64,000 bases of DNA from Aeromonas popoffii (GTDB taxonomy: Bacteria > Pseudomonadota > Gammaproteobacteria > Enterobacterales > Aeromonadaceae): positions 1 through 64,000 of the forward strand of contig NZ_CDBI01000014.1 in NCBI RefSeq assembly GCF_000820025.1, in the 5' to 3' direction. The notes below the pieces were generated by a model that was given only the letters and a program-made list of their open reading frames with translations, did no database searches and was not told where the DNA came from. This document shows positions 40,533-49,785 of the stretch, piece after piece; the first letter of the stretch is position 1, and the number at the start of each line of letters is the position of its first letter. The translations under genes and the position numbers were made by a program.

Positions 40533-41594
40533 TTAGTTTATATCTGCCAGACGCACCAGCACCTTACAGTTCGGCGTAAAAAATGGCGTCATTGTCTTAT
40601 TGGCAATATCACAGCCAACTGTTTTGAAGGCTTCCTGATAATCTGAAAAATCGAACACATGACTGATCAGCTTTGCCACTGGAATGTCACCATCCCGGAT
40701 CATCACATAGGCCCGCTCAAAACTGTTATTCAAGGAGTCGATGGATCCAATGACAGACAGACTTTTATCTGCAATTTTCAACACATCCAATTTGGCATGT
40801 TTGTCTTTCAACGCCACATTCAGTAGTTTCCCACCCGGAGCCAAATGGGAGAAAACAAGCTCGGTAAGTTGGCCGGTCGTATCGACACACAAGTCGATCT
40901 GACTCTGTTTACTGCCGTATTCCTGTTCCAGTGCCTGCTCGAAATCACTATATAACATGGTCGATGGCGGCAGGCATTCCCTGGCGAACTCGCTACGGCC
41001 CGGATTGTTTTCCACCAGGAAGGGTTTGAGGCCTTGATGATACAAAACCCACAGATAGAGCATCCCCATTGGGCCTGCCCCGACCACGGCGGCCCGAATA
41101 TTGGTGTGGGTAATCGCCAGCTTATCGACACCGGTAATGGTACAGCTCAGGGGTTCGGTCAGAGAAGCGGCTTCCATACTGACGTGGTCATCCAATTTGC
41201 GTAGAAAAGCCTCTTTGGCGCGATACTGATGAGCAAAAGCGCCATCATAGGACACACCGGCTTCGGTCCCCATTTTTTGTTCGCAGTGGTTGGGATTGCC
41301 CGTCTGGCACATCCTGCACTCGCCACAGGCATAAGTCGGGTTAACCACAACACGATCCCCAACCTTGAGCCTTGTCACTCCCTGACCAATCCGGGTCACA
41401 ACGCCACTGGTCTCATGACCCAGCGTGGTGCCCGGCACGGCGACCGGATATGCGCCACTGATGATGCCAACATCAGTCCCACAAATACCGCATACCGCAA
41501 TATCGACCACAACGTCATCCGCCTCAAGACAAGCAAGATCGTTTACCTTCACTACATCGACTTGCCACGACTTTGAATATTTGAGTGCCAGCAT
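40533..41594 (-). CDS. Zinc-dependent alcohol dehydrogenase (MDR family)
   Basis: 353 aa. CGICGTDVG supplies the catalytic zinc Cys, GHETSG the His-Glu pair, and CGECRMCQTGNPNHC the four Cys of the structural zinc. The Rossmann motif is VVGAGPMGML near 170. It belongs with threonine/sorbitol-type dehydrogenases that oxidise polyols or amino alcohols with NAD(P)+. Its first codon overlaps the last base of the aminotransferase gene, so the two are tightly coupled; oxidation of a hydroxyl followed by transamination is the likely logic. Confidence 0.88.
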   Translation of the reverse strand: MLALKYSKSWQVDVVKVNDLACLEADDVVVDIAVCGICGTDVGIISGAYPVAVPGTTLGHETSGVVTRIGQGVTRLKVGDRVVVNPTYACGECRMCQTGNPNHCEQKMGTEAGVSYDGAFAHQYRAKEAFLRKLDDHVSMEAASLTEPLSCTITGVDKLAITHTNIRAAVVGAGPMGMLYLWVLYHQGLKPFLVENNPGRSEFARECLPPSTMLYSDFEQALEQEYGSKQSQIDLCVDTTGQLTELVFSHLAPGGKLLNVALKDKHAKLDVLKIADKSLSVIGSIDSLNNSFERAYVMIRDGDIPVAKLISHVFDFSDYQEAFKTVGCDIANKTMTPFFTPNCKVLVRLADIN

Positions 41595-42838
41595 TATGCG
41601 ACTTCCTTCACTAATGAATGAACTTTGCTCATTACAGAAAATGTTTCATCCAGCTTTAAAATAATTTCAGCCAAATGTTGACGGGTACAAATCAAGGGTG
41701 GACGAACTTTTAACGCCCGGCTTTTTCCATAACGCGCACCACGGATAATCAAGCCACGACTGGCAGCAATTTCTATTGCCTTGGCTGCATATTCTGCTGA
41801 TGGTGTGTCAAAGCCAAACATGTAGCCTAATCCGCGAACACCTGAAATATCACGGTATTTGCTCTGCAGAGACAATAAACTATCACGCAAAAATTCTTCA
41901 TTCTCTGTCACGTTTGCCAGAATCGCCTCATCCTCAATGATGTCAATGACCTCATTAAGCGCCACCAGGGATAGTGGGTTGGCCCCAGACGTGCTGGAGT
42001 GTTCAAAAGATTCCAATACATCAAGCTCTGGTTTCATCAATACCCCGGCAGTCGGAATACCGATACCACCAGCGCCTTTGGCAAATACTATGATGTCCGG
42101 GTCCAGCTCTTTTGCGTAACCATTAGAGGCAAAAAATGTTCCGGTACGGCCAAACCCCGTCTGAACTTCATCAGCAATTATAACAATGCCATTTTTATGG
42201 CAGAACTCCCTGAGAGACCGGTAAAACTCTTGCGGGATAACGATATTGCCACCATTACCCATAATCGGCTCGATAATAAGGCATGCTATATTATCGTTGG
42301 AACCTAACTGCAGCATTTCATCCAGATCAGGGTAACTCGCCAAAGAGGTATCATCAGCATTCATCGCCATGATACTTGGCGGGGTAGGTATTTTTAATGA
42401 ACCCGCTATGTTGATGTTGAAATTCTTGATACGGAATGCATTGCCTGAAATCTGGGCGGTAGCGAGAGATTGTCCATGATGTGACAAATAAAGTGATATG
42501 ACACCCGAACGCTTGGTATATTTTTGTGCCATTCTGATTGCACATTCAACTGCACCAGAGCCAGACACATCACGCAACCAGATTCTATCTATTGCGGGTG
42601 GTGTATGCTTGCGCAATTTTTTAAGTATGTGTTGCGACATTTCCCATGTGTAAGCAGAACTAAGGTGAGCGCATCTGTCTATTTGCTGCTTCAATTTATT
42701 GGCCAGTCGCGGATGAGTATAGCCAAGCGGAAGATTGAATGTTCCAGATGCCGCGTCTATATTCTTGACATCATCGACATACAGATATGGACCATCACCA
42801 CGATAACGCGACATGTTTTTTGTGAAAAAGTCTTCCAT
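41594..42838 (-). CDS. Class III (PLP-dependent) aminotransferase, first gene of a five-gene operon
   Basis: 414 aa. Class III signatures are GSGAVECAIRMAQ, the PLP-binding IIADEVQTGFGRTG and the Schiff-base Lys in FAKGAGGIGIP, near residue 260. Enzymes of this class usually act on terminal or sugar aldehydes and ketones (ornithine, GABA, diaminopimelate and amino sugar substrates). AAGGAG stands before the ATG at 42838. GC is visibly lower than in the neighbouring hydrogenase genes. With the dehydrogenase, phosphatase and transporter it makes up an apparent small-molecule pathway of unknown product. Confidence 0.88.
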   Translation of the reverse strand: MEDFFTKNMSRYRGDGPYLYVDDVKNIDAASGTFNLPLGYTHPRLANKLKQQIDRCAHLSSAYTWEMSQHILKKLRKHTPPAIDRIWLRDVSGSGAVECAIRMAQKYTKRSGVISLYLSHHGQSLATAQISGNAFRIKNFNINIAGSLKIPTPPSIMAMNADDTSLASYPDLDEMLQLGSNDNIACLIIEPIMGNGGNIVIPQEFYRSLREFCHKNGIVIIADEVQTGFGRTGTFFASNGYAKELDPDIIVFAKGAGGIGIPTAGVLMKPELDVLESFEHSSTSGANPLSLVALNEVIDIIEDEAILANVTENEEFLRDSLLSLQSKYRDISGVRGLGYMFGFDTPSAEYAAKAIEIAASRGLIIRGARYGKSRALKVRPPLICTRQHLAEIILKLDETFSVMSKVHSLVKEVA

Positions 42839-43660
42839 TTATACACTCCTTAATTTGCTTACATACAAGCATCACATTTACCACAGCTCTTTATCTCTAT
42901 GCAGATAAACCAGACTAGGCTCGGCCATTACTTGCATAAAAAATTGGACGTGGTTTTCCCCTGCCGAATAATTACATCAGCAGTTATTACACGAGCAAGC
43001 GTGCTGAACTTTACAGAATAAAGCACAGTGTATGAAGAGTCGGCGTTTATTAAAAATCACACAGCCAAGACATGCAATAATTAACAATTTCATCAGCTAA
43101 AGTATTGGCCAGCGTAATTAATACTGATGATTTTGTTAAATAACATACATCACTCTACAGACACACTCAGTGATTAAGCGTCTATGTTACATATCACACT
43201 CCATCCAAATACCAAGCATCTTGAACAATAAACATCCGAGAGGAAAGTGACCGGTTCAATCAAGCATCAGCAGGAACTGAAACCCATCAAAGATTGATCT
43301 TCAGCTGCCACTTTAAAAAATGACCAACATTGCAGATACAAATAATCGATGCCCAAAAACACTAATAATACTAATATCCCATACAGATTCACATGTCACC
43401 AAATAGTTTCCAATGAGCCCCCGGAAAGCGGTTTCATTTGGTCATGAATGACAATTAAAAACTTTAAAATCAGATTTAAATTTCATCATAGCTGGAAAAA
43501 ACAAACTCTATAACTTTGATATAACAATTTAATAGTTATTTATTTCATTTTTAGCTACTTCTTAAGCGTGACCTCCTCATTGAGAGTCTAACAGCGGAGA
43601 GTGTTCTGTTTTAATCCCTTAAATGACAATTAAGATATTAATGTTTCAGGTGTGCACCTT
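42839..43660. other. AT-rich region between the aminotransferase operon and the hyc promoter, no gene
   Basis: Over 800 bp of AT-rich, stop-rich sequence. It must carry the promoter of the minus-strand aminotransferase operon near 42850-42950. I found no tRNA, convincing riboswitch fold, integrase or long reading frame. Confidence 0.5.
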
Positions 43661-43661
43661 A

Positions 43662-43701
43662 TTGTGACGAGCCCTCCCCTCCCTTCGTCACAAATGACGA
43701 A
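43662..43701 (+). promoter_or_regulatory. Overlapping inverted repeats, candidate FhlA binding sites
   Basis: TTGTGACGA (43662-43670) pairs with TCGTCACAA (43685-43693), and TTCGTCA (43684-43690) pairs with TGACGAA (43695-43701). They lie about 105-145 bp upstream of the -24/-12 promoter, a normal distance for a sigma-54 enhancer, and share TTCGT/ACGAA with the known FhlA target. The assignment to FhlA is inference. Confidence 0.6.
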
Positions 43702-43805
43702 CGTCAGATGTCGACACAGTGCCACGCCCTTATTACGGCGCAACGCCAAATTTAAACCCTATTTAAAACAGCATCTTGGAATCAATTTCACGCCCCGGAC
43801 CAATC

Positions 43806-43821
43806 TGGCCCGCATTTTGCC
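43806..43821 (+). promoter_or_regulatory. Sigma-54 (-24/-12) promoter of the hyc operon
   Basis: TGGCCCGCATTTTGCC has GG and GC ten bases apart and matches TGGCACG-N4-TTGC at most positions. Transcription would start near 43832, about 34 bp before hycB. Confidence 0.85.
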
Positions 43822-43865
43822 ATCTTGCCCCTATTCTCTCCGTTCGCGACACGACAAGGTAGGCT

Positions 43866-44561
43866 ATGAACCGCTTCGTTATCGCTGACCCCAAGCTGTG
43901 TATTGGCTGTGGCACCTGTATGGCGGCCTGCAGCACGGTGCACAAGGCGCAAGGTTTGCAGCAAGCCCCCCGTTTAACCGTCATGCGACACGAGCAGGCG
44001 ACCATGCCGGTTCAGTGCCGTCACTGTGAAGAGGCCCCCTGCATCAAGGTGTGTCCGGTCGAGGCGATCCGCCAGACCGACGATTGCGTGCAGCTCAACG
44101 AGTCACTCTGCATCGGCTGCAACCTCTGCGCCGTAGCCTGCCCGTTCGGCGCCATCCAGAGCGGTGGCAGCCGTCCGGTGGCCATGGCCAATAGCTACGA
44201 CACCTATATCCCCTGCTCCATCCGCTCCAGCAACCCCTCCACTTCTGCCGGTCTGCGCTGCTTTGGTTCAGATCTGCTGAGCTGGGAGCCCGGCGTGCGC
44301 AGCATCGCAGTCAAATGCGATCTGTGTGAGTTCCGCGCCGATGGCCCCGCCTGCATCGAGGCCTGCCCCTCCCAGGCGCTCTCTATCGTCAACGACACTG
44401 CCTGTGCCAACGCCGCCCGCGATCGCCGCCTGCAAGCGGCCAATGCCCACCCACAAGGTGCCCCCGCATTCTCGGCGTCTGCTTGCGCGACCTCAGCTTG
44501 CTCAACCGCCACGGCGACGCCTGTTTCATCCGACGCTTCACTCACTGAGGGCTCCTGCTGA
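43866..44561 (+). CDS. hycB: Formate hydrogenlyase ferredoxin subunit HycB/HyfA
   Basis: 231-aa electron-transfer subunit with four [4Fe-4S] motifs (CIGCGTCMAAC, CRHCEEAPCIKVC, CIGCNLCAVAC, CDLCEFRADGPACIEAC). It passes electrons from FdhF to the hydrogenase module on the cytoplasmic side of the membrane. The opening MNRFVIADPKLC and LTVMRHEQATMPVQC resemble HyfA of E. coli somewhat more than HycB. The last 40 residues are a Ser/Ala/Thr/Cys-rich tail absent from the E. coli proteins as I recall them. First gene after the sigma-54 promoter; its stop overlaps the hycC start (TGATG). The hyc name is used because the gene content matches hycBCDEFGHI. Confidence 0.92.
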   Translation: MNRFVIADPKLCIGCGTCMAACSTVHKAQGLQQAPRLTVMRHEQATMPVQCRHCEEAPCIKVCPVEAIRQTDDCVQLNESLCIGCNLCAVACPFGAIQSGGSRPVAMANSYDTYIPCSIRSSNPSTSAGLRCFGSDLLSWEPGVRSIAVKCDLCEFRADGPACIEACPSQALSIVNDTACANAARDRRLQAANAHPQGAPAFSASACATSACSTATATPVSSDASLTEGSC

Positions 44562-46444
44562 TGTTGTCCCCGCTTGTTATGGGCACCCTTGTGCTCTTCC
44601 TATTGGGCGCCGTGGCCGGTCTGCTGCTGCAAACGTACGCCTCTTTGGCCAACCGCCTCAATAGCGGCTTTGCCCTGTTGGGTTCGCTGGCCGGTGTGGT
44701 TGCCGCCATCAAGGCCCTGGCCCAAGATGCGCCGATCGACGGCCAGATCTGGCTACTGGGTTCGGTGCATCTGGATATGCTGGCGGCACTGATGCTGCTG
44801 GTAATAACGCTCGTGGGCGTCGCCGTCTCCCTCTACTCCTTTGCCTATATTCGCGAATATCAGGGCAAGGGGGATGTGGCCATTGGCGTGCTGATGAACC
44901 TCTTCCTGTTCGCCATGGTGGGCATGGTGCTGGCCGACAACGCATTGGGCTTTTTGCTCTGCTACGAGCTGGTGACACTCACCACCTACTGGCTGGTCAA
45001 AACCAACCCGGAGGCCGCCAAACAGAGCCGCCTTTACCTGGTGATGAACCATATCGGCATGGCGCTGGTACTAGTCGCCTTCTGGCTGCTCTGCCGCGAG
45101 TCAGGCTCGCTGGAGTTCGCAGCCCTTCGTGAGCACCATCTGGCGGGCACATTGGCCTCGCTGGTGTTCCTGCTCAGCTTCTGCGGCTTTGGCCTGCGCG
45201 CCGGTTTCGTGCCGCTGCACGGCTGGCTGCCCGTCGCCGAGCCCGTTGCCCCCTCCCATATCTCGGCGCTGATGTCGGGGGTGATGGTGAAGCTCGGGCT
45301 GTTCGGCATTTTGCGGGTCAGCATCGATTTTCTCGGCGCCAGCCAGCTCTGGTGGGGTTACATGGTGCTGATCTTCGGTGCCTGCTCGGCAGTGCTCGGG
45401 GTGCTGTTTGCGCTGGCCGAGCACGATCTCAAGCGGCTGCTCGCCTACCACACGGTCGAGAACATCGGCATCATACTGATGGGGATGGGGATCGGCATGA
45501 TCGGCATCGCCAACCAGCAACCGGTGCTGGTGGTACTGGGGCTGCTCGGTGCCCTCTATCACCTGCTCAACCACGCCATCTTCAAGAGCCTGCTCTTTAT
45601 GGGCACAGGCTCTGTGATGTTCCGCCTGCACACCCGCGACATGGACAAGATGGGGGGCCTTGCCAAGCTGATGCCCTGGACCGCGCTGGCGTTCCTTATC
45701 GGCGCCATGGCCATCTCGGCGCTGCCGCCGCTCAACGGCTTTGTCAGCGAGTGGTTTATCTATCAGGCGCTCCTTTCCATGACCAGGCTCGGCACCTCTG
45801 TGGTGGCCCCACTGGCAGTGGTAATGCTGGCAGTGACTGGCGCCATGGCGGTGATGTGTTTCGTCAAGGTGTACGGCATCTGCTTTTGCGGTGCACCGCG
45901 CAGCGAAAAAGCGAGTCAGGCCCGCGAAGTGCCCCATGCCATGGTGGCAGGCACCCTGCTGCTGGCCGCAGCCTGTCTGGTGCTGGGTCTGGGCGCCCCC
46001 TGGATTGCCCCCTTTGTCAGCGGCTACGGTCAGGCCCTCGTCTCCGCTCACGTCACGGGCCAGATGAGCGTTGCCACCGGTGCGACCCTGCTACCGCTCG
46101 ACAGCTCTCAGGCGATCCTCTCACCGCCCGTGATTGCCATCACCCTCTTTGGCCTCTTCCTGATCCCGCTGCTGGTCGTGGCGCTGTTCAAGGGACCCAA
46201 GCTCGGTCGTCGTCACGCTGGCACGCCGTGGGCCTGTGGTTATGCCTACGAGGAGCGCATGAGCCTCACCTCCGGTGGTGTCACCCATACCCTGCGCCAG
46301 CTCTGCGCTCCCCTCTATCGCAAACAGCCCCTGCTCGATCTGGCCACTGCGCTGCACGGGGTGAGTGCGTCGTCCTCTGCCGCTGGCTGGCTCTTGCACG
46401 GCCTTGTGCTGGCGTTCTTTATCCTGATGGCTGTAGGAGTCTGA
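44561..46444 (+). CDS. hycC: Formate hydrogenlyase membrane subunit HycC/HyfB
   Basis: 627-aa polytopic inner-membrane protein related to Mrp antiporter and NuoL-type subunits, with about fifteen hydrophobic segments. Family motifs are YELVTLTTYWLV, PLHGWLPVAEP, SHISALMSGVMVKLG and LLAYHTVENIGIILMGMG, with the conserved Lys and His of the proton path. It is thought to couple hydrogen evolution to ion movement. Segments such as YIREYQGKGD and VPHAMVAGTLLLAA are closer to HyfB than to HycC. The start overlaps hycB by one base. Confidence 0.92.
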   Translation: MLSPLVMGTLVLFLLGAVAGLLLQTYASLANRLNSGFALLGSLAGVVAAIKALAQDAPIDGQIWLLGSVHLDMLAALMLLVITLVGVAVSLYSFAYIREYQGKGDVAIGVLMNLFLFAMVGMVLADNALGFLLCYELVTLTTYWLVKTNPEAAKQSRLYLVMNHIGMALVLVAFWLLCRESGSLEFAALREHHLAGTLASLVFLLSFCGFGLRAGFVPLHGWLPVAEPVAPSHISALMSGVMVKLGLFGILRVSIDFLGASQLWWGYMVLIFGACSAVLGVLFALAEHDLKRLLAYHTVENIGIILMGMGIGMIGIANQQPVLVVLGLLGALYHLLNHAIFKSLLFMGTGSVMFRLHTRDMDKMGGLAKLMPWTALAFLIGAMAISALPPLNGFVSEWFIYQALLSMTRLGTSVVAPLAVVMLAVTGAMAVMCFVKVYGICFCGAPRSEKASQAREVPHAMVAGTLLLAAACLVLGLGAPWIAPFVSGYGQALVSAHVTGQMSVATGATLLPLDSSQAILSPPVIAITLFGLFLIPLLVVALFKGPKLGRRHAGTPWACGYAYEERMSLTSGGVTHTLRQLCAPLYRKQPLLDLATALHGVSASSSAAGWLLHGLVLAFFILMAVGV

Positions 46445-46445
46445 T

Positions 46446-47399
46446 ATGCCTGTTCTTGAAATGCCGAGCTGGGGCATGGTGGCCCTCGCCCTGACCCAGG
46501 CCATCGCCATGCTGGCGCTGGCGCCGCTGGCCACCGGGTTCAACCGGGTGCTGCGGGCAAAAATGCACTCCCGTCAGGGGCCAGGTCCGCTGCAGGATTA
46601 CCGGGATATCGGGAAGCTCCTGCGCCGTCAGGAGGTCACCCCGGAGCCTGCCGGCATCCTCTTCAACCTGATGCCTGCGCTGCTCATCGCCGCCTTGATG
46701 CTGGTGGCGATGGCGCTACCTACCCTGACCCACAAGTCCCCCTTTCCCATCGCCGGGGATCTCATCACCGATATCTACCTGTTCGCCATCTTCCGCTTCT
46801 TCTTCTCTCTGGCGGGGCTCGACAGCGGCAGCATGTTTGCAGGTATTGGTGCCCGCCGCGAGCTGACGCTGGGCATTCTGGTGGAGCCTATTCTGATGCT
46901 CGCCTGCTTCATCATGGCGATGATGGTGGGCAGCTCGGATCTGGGCAACATCAGCAGCTATGTGGCCACCCAGCCGCTGGCTGCGCCCATCGCAACCCTG
47001 TTGGCCGGGGCCGCCTGCGCCTTCGCGGTGTTCGTGGAGATGGGCAAGCTGCCCTTTGACTGCGCCGAAGCAGAGCAGGAGTTGCAGGAAGGGCCGCTCA
47101 CCGAATACTCAGGCGCGGGACTGGCGCTGCTCAAGCTCGGCATCGGCCTCAAGCAACTGGTAGTGGTGCAGCTCTTTTTGGTGATCTTCCTCCCCTTCGG
47201 CAAAGCGGCGAACTGGAGCCTGCCCGCACTGGCAGTGGCTGCCCTGATCCTGCTCTGCAAGCTGCTGGTGGCCTTTGGGCTGGCGGGCATTATCGAAAAT
47301 GCCATGGCCCGCACCCAGTTCGTGCGCACCCACAAGCTCACCCGCTATGGCTTGGGGCTGGCCCTGTTGGCCCTGCTCGCCTATCTGGTCGGGGTATAA
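46446..47399 (+). CDS. hycD: Formate hydrogenlyase membrane subunit HycD/HyfC
   Basis: 317-aa membrane protein of the NuoH family that anchors the hydrogenase module. Conserved features are KMHSRQGPGPLQDYRDI near residue 40, DSGSMFAGIGARRE, and PFDCAEAEQELQEGPLTEYSG, the loop that contacts the small subunit (key residues FDCAEAEQEL). TAGGAG stands six bases before the ATG, which follows the hycC stop immediately. Confidence 0.94.
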   Translation: MPVLEMPSWGMVALALTQAIAMLALAPLATGFNRVLRAKMHSRQGPGPLQDYRDIGKLLRRQEVTPEPAGILFNLMPALLIAALMLVAMALPTLTHKSPFPIAGDLITDIYLFAIFRFFFSLAGLDSGSMFAGIGARRELTLGILVEPILMLACFIMAMMVGSSDLGNISSYVATQPLAAPIATLLAGAACAFAVFVEMGKLPFDCAEAEQELQEGPLTEYSGAGLALLKLGIGLKQLVVVQLFLVIFLPFGKAANWSLPALAVAALILLCKLLVAFGLAGIIENAMARTQFVRTHKLTRYGLGLALLALLAYLVGV

Positions 47400-47402
47400 G
47401 CC

Positions 47403-47471
47403 ATGAGTGCCTTCACAGCTGCTTTTTCCGATTTCACCTTTTCCGATTGCTCATTCCCGAACATAAAGTGA
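47403..47471 (+). CDS. Possible 22-codon mini-ORF between hycD and hycE
   Basis: ATG at 47403, stop at 47469-47471, reading MSAFTAAFSD and on, Phe/Ser-rich. It fills most of the 79-bp gap, the only sizeable gap in the operon, at the place where hyf operons carry hyfD, hyfE and hyfF. I see no similarity to those proteins. It may be a chance frame. Confidence 0.2.
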   Translation: MSAFTAAFSDFTFSDCSFPNIK

Positions 47472-47478
47472 GAACTGC

Positions 47479-49197
47479 ATGACCATCGCCATTTCGGATC
47501 GCATCGGTTGCGACTATATCCAGCAACTGCGAGCGCAACTGCCCCACGCCATCATCGACGAGCAGTGGCAGACCGCCGATCAGGCCACCCTGACCGTCAA
47601 GCCCACCAGCCTGGTGGCCCTCACCAGCCTGATCTTTCACAAGCAGGGGGGCTGGCTCTCGGTTTCATTTGCCAATGACGAGCGCAGTCTCAACGGCCAC
47701 TTCGCCGTCTACCACGTCTTCTCCATGGAGGGCGACACCAAGAGCTGGATCACAGTCCGGGTGCTGGTCAACGCCATTGAACAGGAGTACCCCTCCATCA
47801 CCCCGACCATACCGGCGGCGGTATGGGGCGAGCGGGAGATCCGCGACATGTACGGCCTGCGCGCCGTCGGTCTGCCGGACGAACGCCGTCTGGTGCTGCC
47901 GGATGACTGGCCCGAAGATATCCACCCGCTGCGCAAAGACGCCATGGATTACCGCCAGCGCCCCATGCCCACCACCGACACCGAGACCTACCCCTTCGTC
48001 AATGAGCTGGGCAATGAGGCCAACCGCATCGTGCCGGTCGGCCCGCTGCACATCACCTCGGACGAGCCGGGACATTTTCGTCTGTTTGTCGATGGGGAAG
48101 ACATCATCGACGCCGACTACCGCCTCTTCTATGTCCATCGCGGCATGGAGAAGCTGGCAGAAACCCGCATGGGCTACAACGAGGTGGCGTTTCTGACCGA
48201 CCGGGTCTGCGGCATCTGCGGCTTTACCCACAGCGTCGCTTACACCACCTCGGTAGAGAACGCCATGGGCATTAAGGTGCCCGAGCGGGCCAAGATGATC
48301 CGCGCCGTGCTGCTGGAGGTGGAGCGCCTGCACAGCCACATCCTCAACATCGGCCTGTCGAGCCACTTCACCGGCTTCGACACCGGCTTTATGCAGTTCT
48401 TCCGGGTGCGGGAGAAATCCATGACCCTGGCCGAGCTGCTGACCGGTGCCCGCAAGACCTACGGCCTCAACCTGATTGGCGGGGTGCGCCGCGACATTTT
48501 CAAGGAAGATCGCATCAAGGGCGCCCAGCTGGTGCGGGAACTCCGTGATGAGCTCAAACCCCTGGTGGCCATGCTGCTCGACACCGCCAACATCACCTCC
48601 CGTCTGGTGGGGATAGGCCGCCTCGACCCGCAAATCGCCCGCGATTTCAGCTGCGTCGGCCCCATGGTGCGGGCCAGCGGCTTCAAGCGTGACGTGCGCC
48701 GGGTCCACGACTTTGCTGCCTATCGCGAACTGCCGATGGAGATCCAGACCCTGGCGGGTTGCGACGTGCAGTCCCGGGTGCTGGTGCGCATCCACGAGCT
48801 CTACGACTCCCTCGACATGATTGAGTTCGGTCTTGAGCACCTGCCCGAGGGGCCACTGCTCACCGAAGGGTTCACCTATCAGCCGGGCAAATTTGCGCTG
48901 GGCTTTACCGAAGCGCCCCGCGGCGAGAACGTCCACTGGAGCATGACGGGGGATAACCAGAAGCTGTTCCGCTGGCGCTGCCGCGCCGCCACCTACGCCA
49001 ACTGGCCCGCCCTGCGCTACATGCTGCGTGGCAATACCGTGGCCGATGCGCCGCTCATTATCGGCAGTCTAGATCCCTGCTACTCCTGTACCGATCGGGT
49101 CACCCTGGTCGACCCCAAGAAGGGCAAGTCCACCGTGGTCTCCTACAAGGAGATCGAGCGCTACGGTATCGACCGCAAAAACTCTCCGCTGAAATAA
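47479..49197 (+). CDS. hycE: [NiFe] hydrogenase 3-type large subunit HycE/HyfG
   Basis: 572 aa. Residues about 1-170 form the NuoC-like domain and the rest the NuoD-like catalytic subunit that reduces protons to H2. The nickel ligands lie in DRVCGICGFTHS and in DPCYSCTDR near the C-terminus. About 32 residues follow the Arg of the second motif; this tail, ending YGIDRKNSPLK, should be removed by HycI once nickel is inserted, as in E. coli. Length is close to HycE (569 aa). Confidence 0.96.
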   Translation: MTIAISDRIGCDYIQQLRAQLPHAIIDEQWQTADQATLTVKPTSLVALTSLIFHKQGGWLSVSFANDERSLNGHFAVYHVFSMEGDTKSWITVRVLVNAIEQEYPSITPTIPAAVWGEREIRDMYGLRAVGLPDERRLVLPDDWPEDIHPLRKDAMDYRQRPMPTTDTETYPFVNELGNEANRIVPVGPLHITSDEPGHFRLFVDGEDIIDADYRLFYVHRGMEKLAETRMGYNEVAFLTDRVCGICGFTHSVAYTTSVENAMGIKVPERAKMIRAVLLEVERLHSHILNIGLSSHFTGFDTGFMQFFRVREKSMTLAELLTGARKTYGLNLIGGVRRDIFKEDRIKGAQLVRELRDELKPLVAMLLDTANITSRLVGIGRLDPQIARDFSCVGPMVRASGFKRDVRRVHDFAAYRELPMEIQTLAGCDVQSRVLVRIHELYDSLDMIEFGLEHLPEGPLLTEGFTYQPGKFALGFTEAPRGENVHWSMTGDNQKLFRWRCRAATYANWPALRYMLRGNTVADAPLIIGSLDPCYSCTDRVTLVDPKKGKSTVVSYKEIERYGIDRKNSPLK

Positions 49198-49206
49198 GGG
49201 GTCATC

Positions 49207-49785
49207 ATGATCAAGCTGTTCAAGACCATCCTCAAGGCTGGCACACCGACCGCCAAGTACCCCTTCGCCCCCTATGAGGTGAACCGGGATTTTCGCGGCA
49301 AACCGAACTATCAGGCGGATCAGTGCATCGCCTGCGCCGCCTGCACCAAGGCCTGCCCGGCCAATGCGCTGGTGATGGAAGTGGACATGGAGACCGGCGA
49401 GCGGCGCTGGGAGCTCTCCATGGCGCGCTGCATCTTCTGCGGCCGCTGCGAAGAGGTCTGCCCGACCCGCGCCATCGCCCTCTCCCCCGAGTTCGAGCTG
49501 GCAGTGACCAACAAGGCCGACCTGTATGAGGAGGCCCGCTTCGCGCTGGCCCCCTGCACCCTGTGCGGCACCTACTTTGCCCCGAGCAAACTGGTGGCGC
49601 TGGTGGAGGACACCCTCAAGCAGGCAGGTACGCCGCTCGCTCGCGATGCCAAGCCGCTAGCGCCGCCAGAGCGACTGCACCACTGCCCCGACTGCAAACG
49701 AAAACAGAGCATGCTGAGCCAGCCTGACTCGGCCCTGACCACACCGATGGCCACACCGATAGCCGCACAACAGGAGTGGATGTGA
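49207..49785 (+). CDS. hycF: Formate hydrogenlyase iron-sulfur subunit HycF/HyfH
   Basis: 192 aa, NuoI-like, with two [4Fe-4S] motifs [11 protein letters not shown] and [20 protein letters not shown] and a late CPDCKRK pair could hold a further metal. It links HycB to the small subunit HycG in the electron chain. The C-terminal 25 residues are a Thr/Pro/Ala-rich tail. Its stop overlaps the hycG start. Confidence 0.93.
   Translation: MIKLFKTILKAGTPTAKYPFAPYEVNRDFRGKPNYQADQCIACAACTKACPANALVMEVDMETGERRWELSMARCIFCGRCEEVCPTRAIALSPEFELAVTNKADLYEEARFALAPCTLCGTYFAPSKLVALVEDTLKQAGTPLARDAKPLAPPERLHHCPDCKRKQSMLSQPDSALTTPMATPIAAQQEWM

Noticed and set aside
47403-47471. Remnant of hyfD in the hycD-hycE gap
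   Set aside because: The 22-codon frame shows no similarity to the start of HyfD; kept only as a low-confidence mini-ORF.
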